Made by a program: the position numbers and the translations under genes
Notes under the pieces: generated by a model
Seen by the model: the letters and a program-made list of their open reading frames with translations, nothing else
Told to the model about the DNA's origin: nothing
Databases searched by the model: none
Shown here: piece by piece, positions 16,724 through 26,900 of the stretch
Layout of the letters: every line of letters begins with the position of its first letter
Position numbering within the stretch: the stretch's first letter is position 1
Assembly: GCA_030065195.1 (NCBI GenBank)
Contig: JASJDE010000014.1
Location: 1-41,242 of the forward strand
Source of the DNA: Erythrobacter sp.
GTDB taxonomy: Bacteria; Pseudomonadota; Alphaproteobacteria; Sphingomonadales; Sphingomonadaceae
Direction of reading: 5' to 3'
Length of the DNA stretch: 41,242 nucleotides

Positions 16724-16819
16724 CCTCCCTACAATCCGGTCTTTGGCTATGCCGCCGTCGCGCGTGACTTTGTGCAGGCGCCCTTTCCTGCGGGGAAAGT
16801 TGGCGGTAAGGGCGTCGTC

Positions 16820-18055
16820 ATGAGGCAAACGATCCCCCTCGCTGGCATATTGCTGGCCTTGGTGACCTTTGTCGCACTGCTTCTGCTCGACCTCGATCCG
16901 ATCATAGGCGTGTCGGTCCTGATCGTATGGATCGGATCCCTGCTCTTGTCGGCAGGTCGCCCCCCAGAACCCAAGGACGTCGTGGTGCATCAACCGATCG
17001 GTATCGAATCGATGCGTCAGCTGATCGAGAATTCTTCCACTCCCTTACTGGTGACCGAGCGCAACACGATCGCGATTGCGAATAACGCCGCGCGGCGCAT
17101 GTTGGGGCAGCATATTATCGGTCAGGACGCGCGCGTCGCATTTCGGCAACCGGAGGCGATTTCCCTGATCAACGAAGAGCGCAATGGCAAAGCCATTGTC
17201 CGTGGGCTCGTAAGGCGACAGGACATCTGGCAGATCAATCGACAGTCGGTGGACGAAAGCATGGCTGTGATCGAGTTGATCAACCAAACCGCAGAAGCGG
17301 ATTTGAGCCGAGCTCACACCGATTTCGTTGCCAATGCCAGCCACGAATTGAGGACGCCGCTGGCGGCGATAATCGGCTACGTTGAGACCCTCAGCGAAAG
17401 CGGCGACAGCCTCGATTCTCCTACTTCCCAAAAATTCCTTGGTACCATCGAACGCGAGGCGAACCGCCTTCAAAGCCTAATCAGCGACCTAATGAGCCTT
17501 TCACGGGTCGAAGCCGAAAAGCACGATCTTCCCAGCGATATCCATGATTTGGGGACGCTTGCCGAACGTGCTGCTCGCGATGCTGCGGGATCGAACCGGG
17601 TCGATCGCCTTGAATTCAAGCTGATAAAACCTTCGAAGGTCCAAGGAGACATGCAACAGATCGAACAGGTGGTCCGCAATCTCGTCGATAACGCATTGAA
17701 ATATGGCGATCCGGACACGCCGGTCCGAGTCATTGTCGATCGCACGCGGGACGATCAGGCACGCATTTCCGTAGTCGACCAAGGCGAAGGCATAGCTGCC
17801 GAAAACATTCCTCACCTGACTCGGCGCTTTTTCCGGACCGACCCGGGCCGAAGTCGTGCGTCGGGAGGAACGGGACTGGGCCTGGCAATCGTGAAGCACA
17901 TCGTCGAGCGTCATCGCGGCCGGCTGGATATCACCAGCGAACTTGGCCGCGGAACTGAAGCCGTAGTCCGCATACCGCAGGCCGAAGACGAGAAGAGGCC
18001 CGCGACCCGAAGCGATGGCGAAGATCGTGAGGCAGAGACAGAGCCATTGTCTTAA
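16820..18055 (+). CDS. phoR: Phosphate regulon sensor histidine kinase PhoR
   Basis: A 411-residue membrane histidine kinase. Two membrane helices occupy residues 5-24 and 27-46. A PAS-like region follows (about 65-155; S-T-P-L-L-V-T-E-R-N-T-I-A-I-A-N). The HisKA box is F-V-A-N-A-S-H-E-L-R-T-P with the phospho-acceptor His 175. The ATP domain shows N-L-V-D-N-A-L-K-Y-G (N box), D-Q-G-E-G-I (G1) and G-G-T-G-L-G-L-A-I-V (G2). It should phosphorylate PhoB when phosphate is scarce. ATG 16820 lies just before the first helix with TAAGGG upstream; an in-frame start at 16772 adds a short unrelated lead. It heads the pst-pho cluster. Confidence 0.93.
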   Translation: MRQTIPLAGILLALVTFVALLLLDLDPIIGVSVLIVWIGSLLLSAGRPPEPKDVVVHQPIGIESMRQLIENSSTPLLVTERNTIAIANNAARRMLGQHIIGQDARVAFRQPEAISLINEERNGKAIVRGLVRRQDIWQINRQSVDESMAVIELINQTAEADLSRAHTDFVANASHELRTPLAAIIGYVETLSESGDSLDSPTSQKFLGTIEREANRLQSLISDLMSLSRVEAEKHDLPSDIHDLGTLAERAARDAAGSNRVDRLEFKLIKPSKVQGDMQQIEQVVRNLVDNALKYGDPDTPVRVIVDRTRDDQARISVVDQGEGIAAENIPHLTRRFFRTDPGRSRASGGTGLGLAIVKHIVERHRGRLDITSELGRGTEAVVRIPQAEDEKRPATRSDGEDREAETEPLS

Positions 18056-18269
18056 GGGTGTCTTATTTTTCCAACATGGCCCAGCCATTGATCAATCGGC
18101 TGGCGGATTCGGGTTCAAATCGTTCGGGGGCAAAATTGCTGCAATCGTTGTGAGATGCTTTCTTGGAACCTGCCTTCCCGGTAATGCACAAGGATAAGGG
18201 CACCGCTCAATTCTGATCCTCGTCGTTTTTGACCACGCGGAGCCTTCTCAGGGGAATAACTCTTAATTC

Positions 18270-19655
18270 ATGTCGCCGATAACGCTCATCCTGATTGCTA
18301 TCGGGCTTGGCCTTGCCGGATGGTTGGCCGGTCGGGCCAAGGCCTGGAGCTTCCAGAAAGGCAATCCCGACGTCCGCCCCGTCGCACGGCCGACGTATCA
18401 TGCGTGGTACGTCGCCTTTTGGGTGGTCATACCGGTTTTGTCGTTTCTGGTGCTTTGGGCCCTCATTTCGCCACAACTGATTACGCAGAGCGTGCTTTCA
18501 TCACCCGGAGCCCAGAACCTTCCCGCGTTCGGTTTCGAGCGCGATGCGTGGCTCGCCGAGGCGCGCGCGGTGGCGAGTGGAAATGCGTCGGGCGTATTCA
18601 ACGATGAAGCTCAACCTTTGGTCGAGCCGTTCCGCGAAGCGATCGGGAAATATGGCCTGGTCGGTCTTGTGCTGACGCTGCTCATTGCATTTGGCGGAGG
18701 TGTATACGCGTTCCTGCGACTGCGCCCCGATTTCCGAGCACGGACCAAGGTCGAGCGCACGGTGATGATTGTGCTCCTGCTCGCTTCACTCGTTGCGATC
18801 CTGACGACCTTTGGAATTTTCGCCAGCCTCGTGTTCGAAACCATTCGCTTCTTCGGAATGGTCTCACCGATCGATTTCCTGTTCGGGACGTTCTGGGGGC
18901 CGGACCCTATGAGCAGCGCCGACAATCCCGATGGTTCGCGTTACGGCGCGATTCCACTTTTCTGGGGCACGATCTTCATCGGCGCGATCATCGCTATGAT
19001 TGTTGCAATTCCCCTCGGATTGATGAGCGCGATCTATCTCACCCAATACGCCGATCCGAAATTGCGAGCTTGGGTGAAGCCCGCTTTGGAGATCCTGGCT
19101 GGTGTGCCGACTGTGGTCTACGGCTATTTTGCTGCGCTGACAGTCGCACCGGCGATCCGCGATGCGGCAGTTGCCATAGGCCTTACCAATGCCTCAACCG
19201 AAAGCGCGCTCGCGGCCGGGATCGTGATGGGGGTGATGATTATCCCCTTCGTCTCTTCGATGGCAGACGACTCGATCGCCGCCGTGCCCAGCGCAATGCG
19301 CGACGGAAGCCTCGCTATGGGTGCCACCAAGTCGGAAACGATCCGTCGCGTCCTTTTCCCCGCCGCTCTGCCGGGTATCGTTGCAGGTATCATGCTGGCG
19401 GTGAGCCGCGCTATCGGCGAAACGATGATCGTCGTCATGGCAGCATCGACCGCTGCCAACTTGAGCGTCAATCCGCTTGAACGCATGACCACGGTAACGG
19501 TGCAGATCGTCAAGATGCTGACGGGTGAAGGCAGTTTTGATCATCCGGCGACGTTGAGCGCTTTCGCACTCGGTTTCGTGCTGTTCCTGGTCACTCTTGC
19601 TCTCAATTTCGTCGCCTTGCGCGTCGTCAAACGGTTCCGTGAAGCGTATGAATAA
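18270..19655 (+). CDS. pstC: Phosphate ABC transporter permease PstC
   Basis: A 461-residue inner-membrane permease of the high-affinity phosphate importer. It has an N-terminal membrane segment and a long periplasmic region (about residues 65-125), then the six-helix BPD_transp_1 core. The core holds F-G-T-F-W-G-P-D-P, P-L-G-L-M-S-A-I-Y-L-T-Q-Y-A, V-V-Y-G-Y-F-A-A-L, and the EAA loop around G-A-T-K-S-E-T-I-R-R-V-L-F-P-A-A-L-P-G-I-V-A-G. The longer form is common in alphaproteobacteria. A 214-base gap separates it from phoR, where many relatives carry pstS; no pstS and no clear Pho box is seen there. It overlaps pstA by 8 bases. Confidence 0.93.
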   Translation: MSPITLILIAIGLGLAGWLAGRAKAWSFQKGNPDVRPVARPTYHAWYVAFWVVIPVLSFLVLWALISPQLITQSVLSSPGAQNLPAFGFERDAWLAEARAVASGNASGVFNDEAQPLVEPFREAIGKYGLVGLVLTLLIAFGGGVYAFLRLRPDFRARTKVERTVMIVLLLASLVAILTTFGIFASLVFETIRFFGMVSPIDFLFGTFWGPDPMSSADNPDGSRYGAIPLFWGTIFIGAIIAMIVAIPLGLMSAIYLTQYADPKLRAWVKPALEILAGVPTVVYGYFAALTVAPAIRDAAVAIGLTNASTESALAAGIVMGVMIIPFVSSMADDSIAAVPSAMRDGSLAMGATKSETIRRVLFPAALPGIVAGIMLAVSRAIGETMIVVMAASTAANLSVNPLERMTTVTVQIVKMLTGEGSFDHPATLSAFALGFVLFLVTLALNFVALRVVKRFREAYE

Positions 19656-20928
19656 GGTCGCCAACACTAGCGCCGAACTGGCACGATCCGAGGGTCCGAC
19701 GCGCACCGATGAGTTCGCCCAGCGCCTCAAGAAACGCTATCGGGCCGAACGCAACTTCAGGCTACTCGGCCAATCTGCAATCGTGTTTTCGGTTGCCGTT
19801 CTCGTGTTTCTCCTCGGCAACATGCTAATCAACGGCATTGGCGGATTCCAGCGTGCCGAGCTTGCCGTTCCGGTCGACTTCCCCGAGAGCGGAATTACCG
19901 GTGACGAAATCTCCCTGACAGCGCCAAGCGCGATCCAGACGCTTGAGATGCAGGGTATGCCGGGAATCGTCCAGCGTTTTGCAGAGCAAGCGCTCGGCGA
20001 AGAAGGGGCAGCGCAGCTCAGCGACGATGCCTGGCGCGACGTGGCATCGGCGCTCACAGCCGATCCTTCCCTGATGGAAAGGTCACAGACCTTCCACCTT
20101 CCGGCATCTTCCGATCTCGCTGCGGGTCTGGCCGGCGAAGGTTCGGCCGAAATGCAGGCGCTGGCCGGACAGCTGGCAAGCGATGGCAAGCTTTCTGAAA
20201 ACTGGGATATGGGTTTCATGTCGCGTTCGGACGCGACCAGTCCTCAGCAAGTCGGAATTTGGGGCGCGCTTAAGGGCTCCATTTTGACCATGCTTGTCAC
20301 ACTGGCACTGGCCTTCCCGATCGGCGTTTTGGCTGCATTGTATCTAGAGGAGTATGCGCCAAAGAACCGTTGGACGGATCTGATCGAGGTATCGATCAAC
20401 AACCTTGCAGCGGTTCCGTCGATCATCTTCGGTCTGCTGGGCCTTGCCGTCTTTCTGGCGATCTTTCCTAATTACCGGTCGGCGCCGCTTATCGGCGGCC
20501 TCACTCTCGCGCTGATGACCATGCCGGTGATCGTTATTTCGGGTCGCAACGCGATCAAGGCGGTGCCACCATCGATCCGCGACGGCGCGCTCGCGGTGGG
20601 AGCCTCGCCGATCCAGGTCGTATTCCACCATGTTTTACCCTTAGCCCTTCCCGGAATGCTGACTGGTACCATTATCGGGATGGCTCGCGCGCTAGGCGAA
20701 ACCGCCCCGCTCCTGATGATCGGCATGCGTGCTTTCGTGGCGACGCCGCCTGACGGTTTCACTTCGCCGGCTACCGTCCTACCGGTTCAGATCTTCCTAT
20801 GGTCCGATGAAATCGATCGCGGCTTTGTCGAGCGCACCAGTGCCGCAATCATCGTGCTATTGCTGTTCCTCCTGCTGATGAACGGCCTTGCCATCTATCT
20901 CCGCAACAAATTCGAGAAGACCTGGTGA
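19648..20928 (+). CDS. pstA: Phosphate ABC transporter permease PstA
   Basis: A 426-residue partner permease. An N-terminal cytosolic lead and first helix (about residues 35-55) precede a periplasmic DUF3333-type region (to about 210), then the permease core. Visible core motifs are [42 protein letters not shown], the EAA loop near [20 protein letters not shown], and [13 protein letters not shown] 19648 overlaps the end of pstC (ATGAATAA), so translation is coupled. Its stop overlaps the pstB start (GTGA). Confidence 0.93.
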   Translation: MNKVANTSAELARSEGPTRTDEFAQRLKKRYRAERNFRLLGQSAIVFSVAVLVFLLGNMLINGIGGFQRAELAVPVDFPESGITGDEISLTAPSAIQTLEMQGMPGIVQRFAEQALGEEGAAQLSDDAWRDVASALTADPSLMERSQTFHLPASSDLAAGLAGEGSAEMQALAGQLASDGKLSENWDMGFMSRSDATSPQQVGIWGALKGSILTMLVTLALAFPIGVLAALYLEEYAPKNRWTDLIEVSINNLAAVPSIIFGLLGLAVFLAIFPNYRSAPLIGGLTLALMTMPVIVISGRNAIKAVPPSIRDGALAVGASPIQVVFHHVLPLALPGMLTGTIIGMARALGETAPLLMIGMRAFVATPPDGFTSPATVLPVQIFLWSDEIDRGFVERTSAAIIVLLLFLLLMNGLAIYLRNKFEKTW

Positions 20929-21713
20929 CTGTCATTCACGAAAACCTCGAAGAGACCGAAGCCAAGATGAAGGCTCGCGACGTCTCGGTCTATTACGGCG
21001 ACAAGAAAGCCATCGACGAGGTGTCGATCGACATCTCGCCGGACTACGTTACGGCGTTCATCGGTCCTTCGGGCTGCGGGAAGTCGACCTTCCTCCGGTG
21101 CTTCAACCGCATGAACGATACGATCCCCTCGGCAAAGGTAACGGGCCTGCTTGAGCTCGAAGGGGAAGACATCCACGGCGACACCATGGACGTGGTCCAG
21201 CTGCGCGCCCGGGTGGGAATGGTGTTCCAGAAACCTAACCCGTTTCCCAAGTCGATCTATGAAAACGTCGCTTACGGCCCGAAAATTCACGGTCTTGCTG
21301 AAAAGAAGGCCGATCTTGATGCGATAGTCGAGAAATCTCTCAGCCGGGCAGGATTGTGGGATGAAGTGAAGGATCGGCTGGAGGATTCGGGTACGGCCCT
21401 GTCGGGTGGACAGCAGCAGCGTCTTTGTATCGCCCGCGCCATCGCCGTGGATCCGGAAGTGATTCTAATGGACGAGCCCGCTTCCGCGCTCGACCCGATC
21501 GCGACCGCCAAGATCGAAGAACTGATCGACGAGCTTTCTGGCCGCTATGCCATCGTGATCGTGACTCACTCGATGCAGCAGGCAGCTCGCGTCAGCCAGC
21601 GTACCGCGTTCTTCCACCTCGGCAAGATCGTCGAATACGGCCGCACTTCCGATATCTTCACAAATCCGATCGAAGAGCGCACCAAAGACTATATTACCGG
21701 GCGCTACGGCTGA
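20925..21713 (+). CDS. pstB: Phosphate ABC transporter ATP-binding protein PstB
   Basis: A 262-residue ATPase. Walker A is G-P-S-G-C-G-K-S-T at residues 47-55. The Q-loop [10 protein letters not shown] is diagnostic for PstB, the signature is S-G-G-Q-Q-Q-R-L at 160-167, Walker B is V-I-L-M-D-E-P (179-185), and the switch is T-H-S-M-Q-Q-A. The GTG at 20925 overlaps the pstA stop; the pstB TGA overlaps the phoU ATG. It energises phosphate import through PstC/PstA. Confidence 0.96.
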   Translation: MTVIHENLEETEAKMKARDVSVYYGDKKAIDEVSIDISPDYVTAFIGPSGCGKSTFLRCFNRMNDTIPSAKVTGLLELEGEDIHGDTMDVVQLRARVGMVFQKPNPFPKSIYENVAYGPKIHGLAEKKADLDAIVEKSLSRAGLWDEVKDRLEDSGTALSGGQQQRLCIARAIAVDPEVILMDEPASALDPIATAKIEELIDELSGRYAIVIVTHSMQQAARVSQRTAFFHLGKIVEYGRTSDIFTNPIEERTKDYITGRYG

Positions 21714-22381
21714 TGGCCGATCACACCGTCAAAGCCTTCGACGAAGACATTACCCGACTGCGCGGATTGATCGCGGAGATGGGCGGGCTTGCCGAAGTCG
21801 CAATCCAGGAAGCGCTCGACGCCATGGTGCGTGGCGACGAAGAGCTCGGCGATAGCGTTGTCGCGCGAGACAAGAAGATCGATGCGCTGGAGACCGAGGT
21901 CGACAAGCTTGCCGTCCGCATAATCGCCTTGCGCGCTCCGATGGCGGACGATCTGCGCGAAGTGATTGCGGCTCTGAAGATTGCTGGTGTGGTCGAACGG
22001 ATCGGCGATTATTCCAAGAATATCGCAAAACGCGTCGGCATGATTGAAGGGCGCGATCGATTTGAGCCACTCACCCTGCTGCCGGCGATGGGCGAACTGG
22101 CGAGCGAAATGGTGCACGATGTCCTAACTGCCTACGCCGCGCGCGATCCCGATTTGGCCCGCGAAGTGATTGCCACCGACGCCAAGGTGGACGCATTCTA
22201 CAATAGCATTTTCCGCAATCTTGTGAGTCACATGGTTGAGAATCCTGCGACCATTTCGAGTGCCGCTCAATTGCTATTCGTCGCGCGTAACCTCGAGAGG
22301 ATCGGCGATCATGCGACCAATGTCGCAGAGATGGTGCATTTCGCTGCAACCGGGGCGTACCCTCCAGAAGAAGACCGATAG
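21713..22381 (+). CDS. phoU: Phosphate signalling protein PhoU
   Basis: A 222-residue all-helical protein of two similar three-helix bundles. The repeats are visible as V-E-R-I-G-D-Y-S-K-N-I-A-K-R and L-E-R-I-G-D-H-A-T-N-V-A-E-M, the metal-binding E/D-x-x-x-D family motif. PhoU links PstSCAB to PhoR and keeps the Pho regulon off in rich phosphate. ATG 21713 shares a base with the pstB TGA (TGATG), so it is translationally coupled; the frame upstream is shadow of pstB. Confidence 0.95.
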   Translation: MADHTVKAFDEDITRLRGLIAEMGGLAEVAIQEALDAMVRGDEELGDSVVARDKKIDALETEVDKLAVRIIALRAPMADDLREVIAALKIAGVVERIGDYSKNIAKRVGMIEGRDRFEPLTLLPAMGELASEMVHDVLTAYAARDPDLAREVIATDAKVDAFYNSIFRNLVSHMVENPATISSAAQLLFVARNLERIGDHATNVAEMVHFAATGAYPPEEDR

Positions 22382-22514
22382 CGTAGGATTTGCGACCTTT
22401 GTGCCAACTGTAGACGCGCTGTGGAAAAGTAGCCTGATGTGATTCATCAAACTGTAGCCGAAATGAAACATAGCTCGCTGCGAATTATCGCGGGTTAGGG
22501 AGGCTAGGATAGCC

Positions 22515-23204
22515 ATGTCCGCTGCCAAATTGCTGCTTGTCGAAGACGATCCGGCATTGTCCGAGTTGCTGGAATATCGGTTCCAGAATGAAGGATATGA
22601 AGTCCGATGCACCGGTGACGGAGACGATGCGCTAGTCCTGGCCAGCGAAGACGTCCCGGATTTGATTATTCTGGATTGGATGATCGAAGGCACCAGCGGG
22701 ATCGAGGTTTGTCGCCGTTTGCGTCGCGACAAGGAAACTGCGCACGTTCCGATCATAATGCTCACCGCTCGAGAAGCCGAAGACGACCGCGTGCGCGGGC
22801 TCGAAACCGGGGCCGATGACTATCTGACCAAGCCATTCAGTCCTCGCGAATTGCTGGCTCGCGTGGCCGCTGTCATGCGCCGAATCCGCCCCGCTTTGGC
22901 AGGTGAGACTATCGAGGTCGGCGACATCAAGCTGGATCCGGTCGCTCACAAGGTCCAGCGGCGCGGTCGCTCCCTGCAGCTTGGACCGACCGAGTATCGC
23001 TTGCTCAAATTTTTCATGGAGAGTCCAGGCCGGGTTTTCAGCCGGGGTCAGCTGCTCGATGGAGTGTGGGGGACGGGCTCTGACATCGAACTCCGCACGG
23101 TCGACGTCCATATTCGTCGTTTGCGCAAGGCGATCGGTATCGATGGCGCCAAGGATCCCATCCGGACCGTGCGTTCGGCCGGATACGCTCTTGAAGCTGC
23201 CTAG
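22515..23204 (+). CDS. phoB: Phosphate regulon response regulator PhoB
   Basis: A 229-residue OmpR-class regulator. The receiver has acidic E10-D11-D12, phospho-acceptor D54 (I-L-D-W-M), T84 and K106 (L-T-K-P-F-S). The C-terminal winged helix includes L-G-P-T-E-Y-R-L-L-K-F-F, G-R-V-F-S-R-G-Q-L-L-D-G-V-W-G and R-T-V-D-V-H-I-R-R-L-R-K-A. GGGAGG lies upstream of ATG 22515. A 133-base gap after phoU may hold its own promoter. It ends 3 bases before the convergent extensin-like gene, with no terminator between them. Confidence 0.95.
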   Translation: MSAAKLLLVEDDPALSELLEYRFQNEGYEVRCTGDGDDALVLASEDVPDLIILDWMIEGTSGIEVCRRLRRDKETAHVPIIMLTAREAEDDRVRGLETGADDYLTKPFSPRELLARVAAVMRRIRPALAGETIEVGDIKLDPVAHKVQRRGRSLQLGPTEYRLLKFFMESPGRVFSRGQLLDGVWGTGSDIELRTVDVHIRRLRKAIGIDGAKDPIRTVRSAGYALEAA

Positions 23205-23207
23205 CTG

Positions 23208-23948
23208 TTAGCGGCAGACATTTGACCGACGACTGGTCTGGTCAAGGTGGAAATGATCGGCATGCGCCGCATTGAAATCGGGCGAAAGCACGATTGAGAA
23301 CACGCCGCACCCGCCATTCCGGACCCTTCGCAGAAAGCGTGCTTCGGCGTCTTCCCCTGCCCAATCTTCAAGTAAGCTTACCCTTCGACCATCGGCGAGG
23401 ACGAAAGCGGCGATGTCGATCGCGTTCGCGGTCGCATGCTGGCTCCACGCGTTGGAGTTGGTTCCCCTCATCCTGCGACAATTGAAAGCCCCGAGATGTT
23501 CGATCCCGGCCAGTTCGCTGCCGAGAATTTCGCGTGCGGCGGGTTCGACGGTTTTCGTGCGCCACATCTCCAGTGCGACCGCGACCTGGCAGGTGGTCGC
23601 CGGCGTATCGGGAGCAAGCGGGTATGCTGAAAGCCGGGTACGGTCCGGCCGCCCACACGGCCCCTCCCCTGTAGCCGGAAGCACCGCATAGGGGACGCCG
23701 CTACGCTCAAGCACGGCTCGACATAGCGACGTATCGCCGCGCAGGGCGACAAGCTTTTGTGTCGTCGCCCATCCCACGGGATGCCGCAGGTCGAGCGGAG
23801 CCCAGGGATTGTGTTCGGGATGGTCCTGCAGCCATATCCAGCCCGCACCGCACAGCAGCGCAGCGACAGCTAAAAATGTCGCTGGCCGTCTTGCGATCAG
23901 ACGGCCGAGCTTGCGATCGTATCTTGGCGCGGTGCTTCTTCGACCCAT
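23208..23948 (-). CDS. Extensin-like (PF06904-type) family protein
   Basis: A 246-residue protein with an N-terminal membrane anchor or uncleaved signal (about residues 23-40, A-T-F-L-A-V-A-A-L-L-C-G-A-G-W-I-W-L). The rest is an extensin-like C-terminal domain, related to M15/VanY-type peptidases: A-W-S-Q-H-A-T-A-N-A-I-D-I-A-A-F carries the metal His/Asp and H-A-D-H-F-H-L-D the second His pair. Several Cys probably form disulfides in the periplasm. A role in peptidoglycan trimming is inferred from the fold. It is convergent with phoB, and its start lies just outside dnaE2's 3' end. Confidence 0.87.
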   Translation of the reverse strand: MGRRSTAPRYDRKLGRLIARRPATFLAVAALLCGAGWIWLQDHPEHNPWAPLDLRHPVGWATTQKLVALRGDTSLCRAVLERSGVPYAVLPATGEGPCGRPDRTRLSAYPLAPDTPATTCQVAVALEMWRTKTVEPAAREILGSELAGIEHLGAFNCRRMRGTNSNAWSQHATANAIDIAAFVLADGRRVSLLEDWAGEDAEARFLRRVRNGGCGVFSIVLSPDFNAAHADHFHLDQTSRRSNVCR

Positions 23949-23957
23949 GCACGATGC

Positions 23958-26900
23958 CTAGTGGAAGTCGCGCGATTTCGGAATGATCCTGTGATTGCGT
24001 GGATGGCCGGTCACATTGGGACGGTTATCGGGAGGCAGTTCGTCGATGATCTCGCGCGGTTTCACTGCGTCCTTTGCAGGCGGCATCTTGTGGCTCGTAA
24101 TCGGTGAGCTCACATGGTCGGCCCGCGCGACCGGCGCATTGAGCATGTCGTCCGACAGCGCATAAAGCCGACCGGTCGCGTCGGTCATATGCTGGGCAAT
24201 CACGTGGATCACCTCGTCATCGTATTCGACGCGGCCTCTCACTTCCATCAGTCGCGCGCCCATCACAACCTTGCGCTGTTTCTCCTTGAGATCGGGCCAG
24301 ACGACGAGGTTGATCACTCCGGTCTCATCTTCGAGCGTGATGAAGCACACTCCCTTGGCGCTGCCCGGACGCTGGCGGATCAGCACCACCCCTGCAACCT
24401 GGACCATCGAACGAAACTTGCGGTCCCTAAGGTCGCAGGCTCTTACAAACCCGCGTTCGGCGAGTTCCGGGCGCAGGAACGCCATCGGATGCGCTTTGAG
24501 GCTCAGGCGCGTGGTCTGGTAATCGGCGACCACCTCCTCGGACAAAGGCATTTTCGGAAGACGAGTGGAAACGCGTTCTGCTCCCTCATCCCGCTCGGCC
24601 GCTGCGCGAAACAGCGGTAGGTCCGGCTCACCGATCAGGCTGCGCGCATCCCACAACGCTTGCCGCCGCGACAGATTCATCGAAGTAAAGCAATCCGCGC
24701 TGGCCAATCGCTCAACATGCGCTGGAAAGAGACCGGCACGCTGGCGCAATTCGGTCACATCGCGGTAAGGGCTATTCTCTTCACGCTCGGCGATCAATTG
24801 AGCGGCCACGTGCTCAGGAAACCCGTCCACCTGCCGCAATCCGAGGCGCAGCGCGATATGGCGGTCCAGCCGTCCTTCCCGCGCATGCTCCACCGCACCG
24901 ATCTCCTCAAGCGTGCAATCCCATTGTGAGCAATTCACATCCGCCGGCAGCACTTCCACCCCGTGCTCGCGCGCATCGCGGACAATCTGCGCCGGGGCAT
25001 AGAAACCCATCGGTTGGGAATTGAGCAACGCCGCCGCAAAGGCCGCCGGGAAATGGCATTTGAGCCAGCTTGAGACGTAGACCAGGTGCGCGAAACTTGC
25101 CGCATGGCTCTCGGGGAAACCGTATTCGCCGAAACCCTTGATCTGGTTGAAGCAGCGCTGGGCAAAATCCTCGTCATATCCGCGCTCAACCATCTTACCG
25201 ACCATTAGGTCTTCGAGCTCGTGAACCATCCCACGCGAACGGAACGTTGCCATCGCCTTGCGCAGCCGGTTAGCCTCCAGCGAGGTGAACTTCGCCGCAT
25301 CGAGCGCAATCTTCATCGCCTGCTCCTGAAAGATCGGCACGCCCAGCGTGCGTTCGAGGATGCTCGAAAGCTCATCGGGTGGCCCGTGCTGCGGCGACGG
25401 GGCGGGAATGCGCACCGGCTCGGCGCCTCGACGACGCTTGAGGTACGGATGCACCATATCGCCCTGGATCGGTCCGGGCCGCACGATCGCAACCTGGATT
25501 ACGAGGTCGTAGAACTCGCGCGGACGCAGGCGAGGAAGCATGTTCATCTGCGCGCGACTTTCGACCTGGAACACGCCGAGCGAGTCGCCTTTGCGCAACA
25601 TCGCGTAGGTTTCGGGATCTTCTCGCGGGACGGTAGCCAAGCTTAGGGAGCGATCGTGATGCGCTTCGAGCAGGTCGAGACATTTTTTAATGCAGGTCAG
25701 CATGCCGAGCGCCAGTACATCAACCTTGAGAATGCCGAGCGCTTCGATGTCGTCCTTGTCCCATTCGACGAAGCTGCGATCGGGCATCGCACCGTTGCCG
25801 ATCGGGACAGTTTCGGTCAGCGCGCCTTCGGTCAGGATGAACCCACCAACATGCTGCGAGAGATGGCGCGGCATTCCTATCATTTGCTCGGTGAGCTTGA
25901 GCACCCGGCGCAGGTGCGGATCGGAGAGGTCCATGCCGATTTCCTCGACATGCGCTTCACCGATCTCGCGACCCATGCCGCCCCACACCGTGCGAGCAAG
26001 CGCACTGGTTACGTCCTCGCTGAGCCCCATCGCCTTGCCCACTTCGCGGATGGCCATACGCGGGCGATAGTGGATCACCGTGGCAGTCAGTCCGGCGCGA
26101 TGACGGCCATATTTGCTATAGATGTACTGGATCACCTCTTCGCGCCGTTCGTGCTCGAAATCGACATCGATATCGGGTGGTTCGCGGCGTTCTTCGGAGA
26201 TGAAGCGGTCGAACAACAGCTGGTGCTTGGCCGGATCGACGCTGGTTATTTCAAGGCAGTAGCACACCGCAGAATTCGCTGCGCTTCCCCTGCCTTGGCA
26301 CAGGATCGGTGGATCGACGCCGCGGGCGAAATCGACGATGTCCTTGATCGTGAGGAAGTACCGCGCAAGCTCAAGTTTTGCGATCAGCGCCAACTCGCGT
26401 TCAAGCGTCTGCTGGACGCTGTCGGGAACACCGCCGGGATAGCGCCGCTCGGCCCCTCGCCAAGTCTCGACCTCCAGATATTCCTGCGGGGCCATCCCGT
26501 CGGGGTAGATCTCCTCGGGATACTCGTAGCGCAGTTCGTCGAGCGAAAAATCGCAAGCATCCGCCACTGCCCGCCCGGCGGCAATGGCATGCGGCCAGCG
26601 CGCAAACAATCGCTGCATTTCCTGCGCAGACTTGAGGTGCCGCTCGGCATTGGCGTGGAGCAGGTGGCCGGCCTCGGCCACCGTGGTCCTATTCGCGATA
26701 GCGACCATCACATCCTGCAGCGGGCGACGCTCGGGCGCATGATAATGCACGTCGTTGGTGGCAAGCAGGGTGAGCTCGTTGGCACGAGCAAGCGCATCGA
26801 GCCGGTCGATCCGTGCAATATCGTCACCGCGATAAAGGTAAGATGCAGCAAGATGGTTGAGCGTCGGAAGTTGACGCGTCAGGTGCGGCAGGATGTCGGG

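Noticed and set aside
18056..18269. Possible Pho box or pstS remnant between phoR and pstC
   Set aside because: No paired CTGTCAT-like repeats at 11-base spacing and no decayed PstS frame could be seen.
22382..22514. CTGTAGCC-type motif before phoB as a Pho box
   Set aside because: Only one weak half-site; the second half does not match, so it is not listed as a site.
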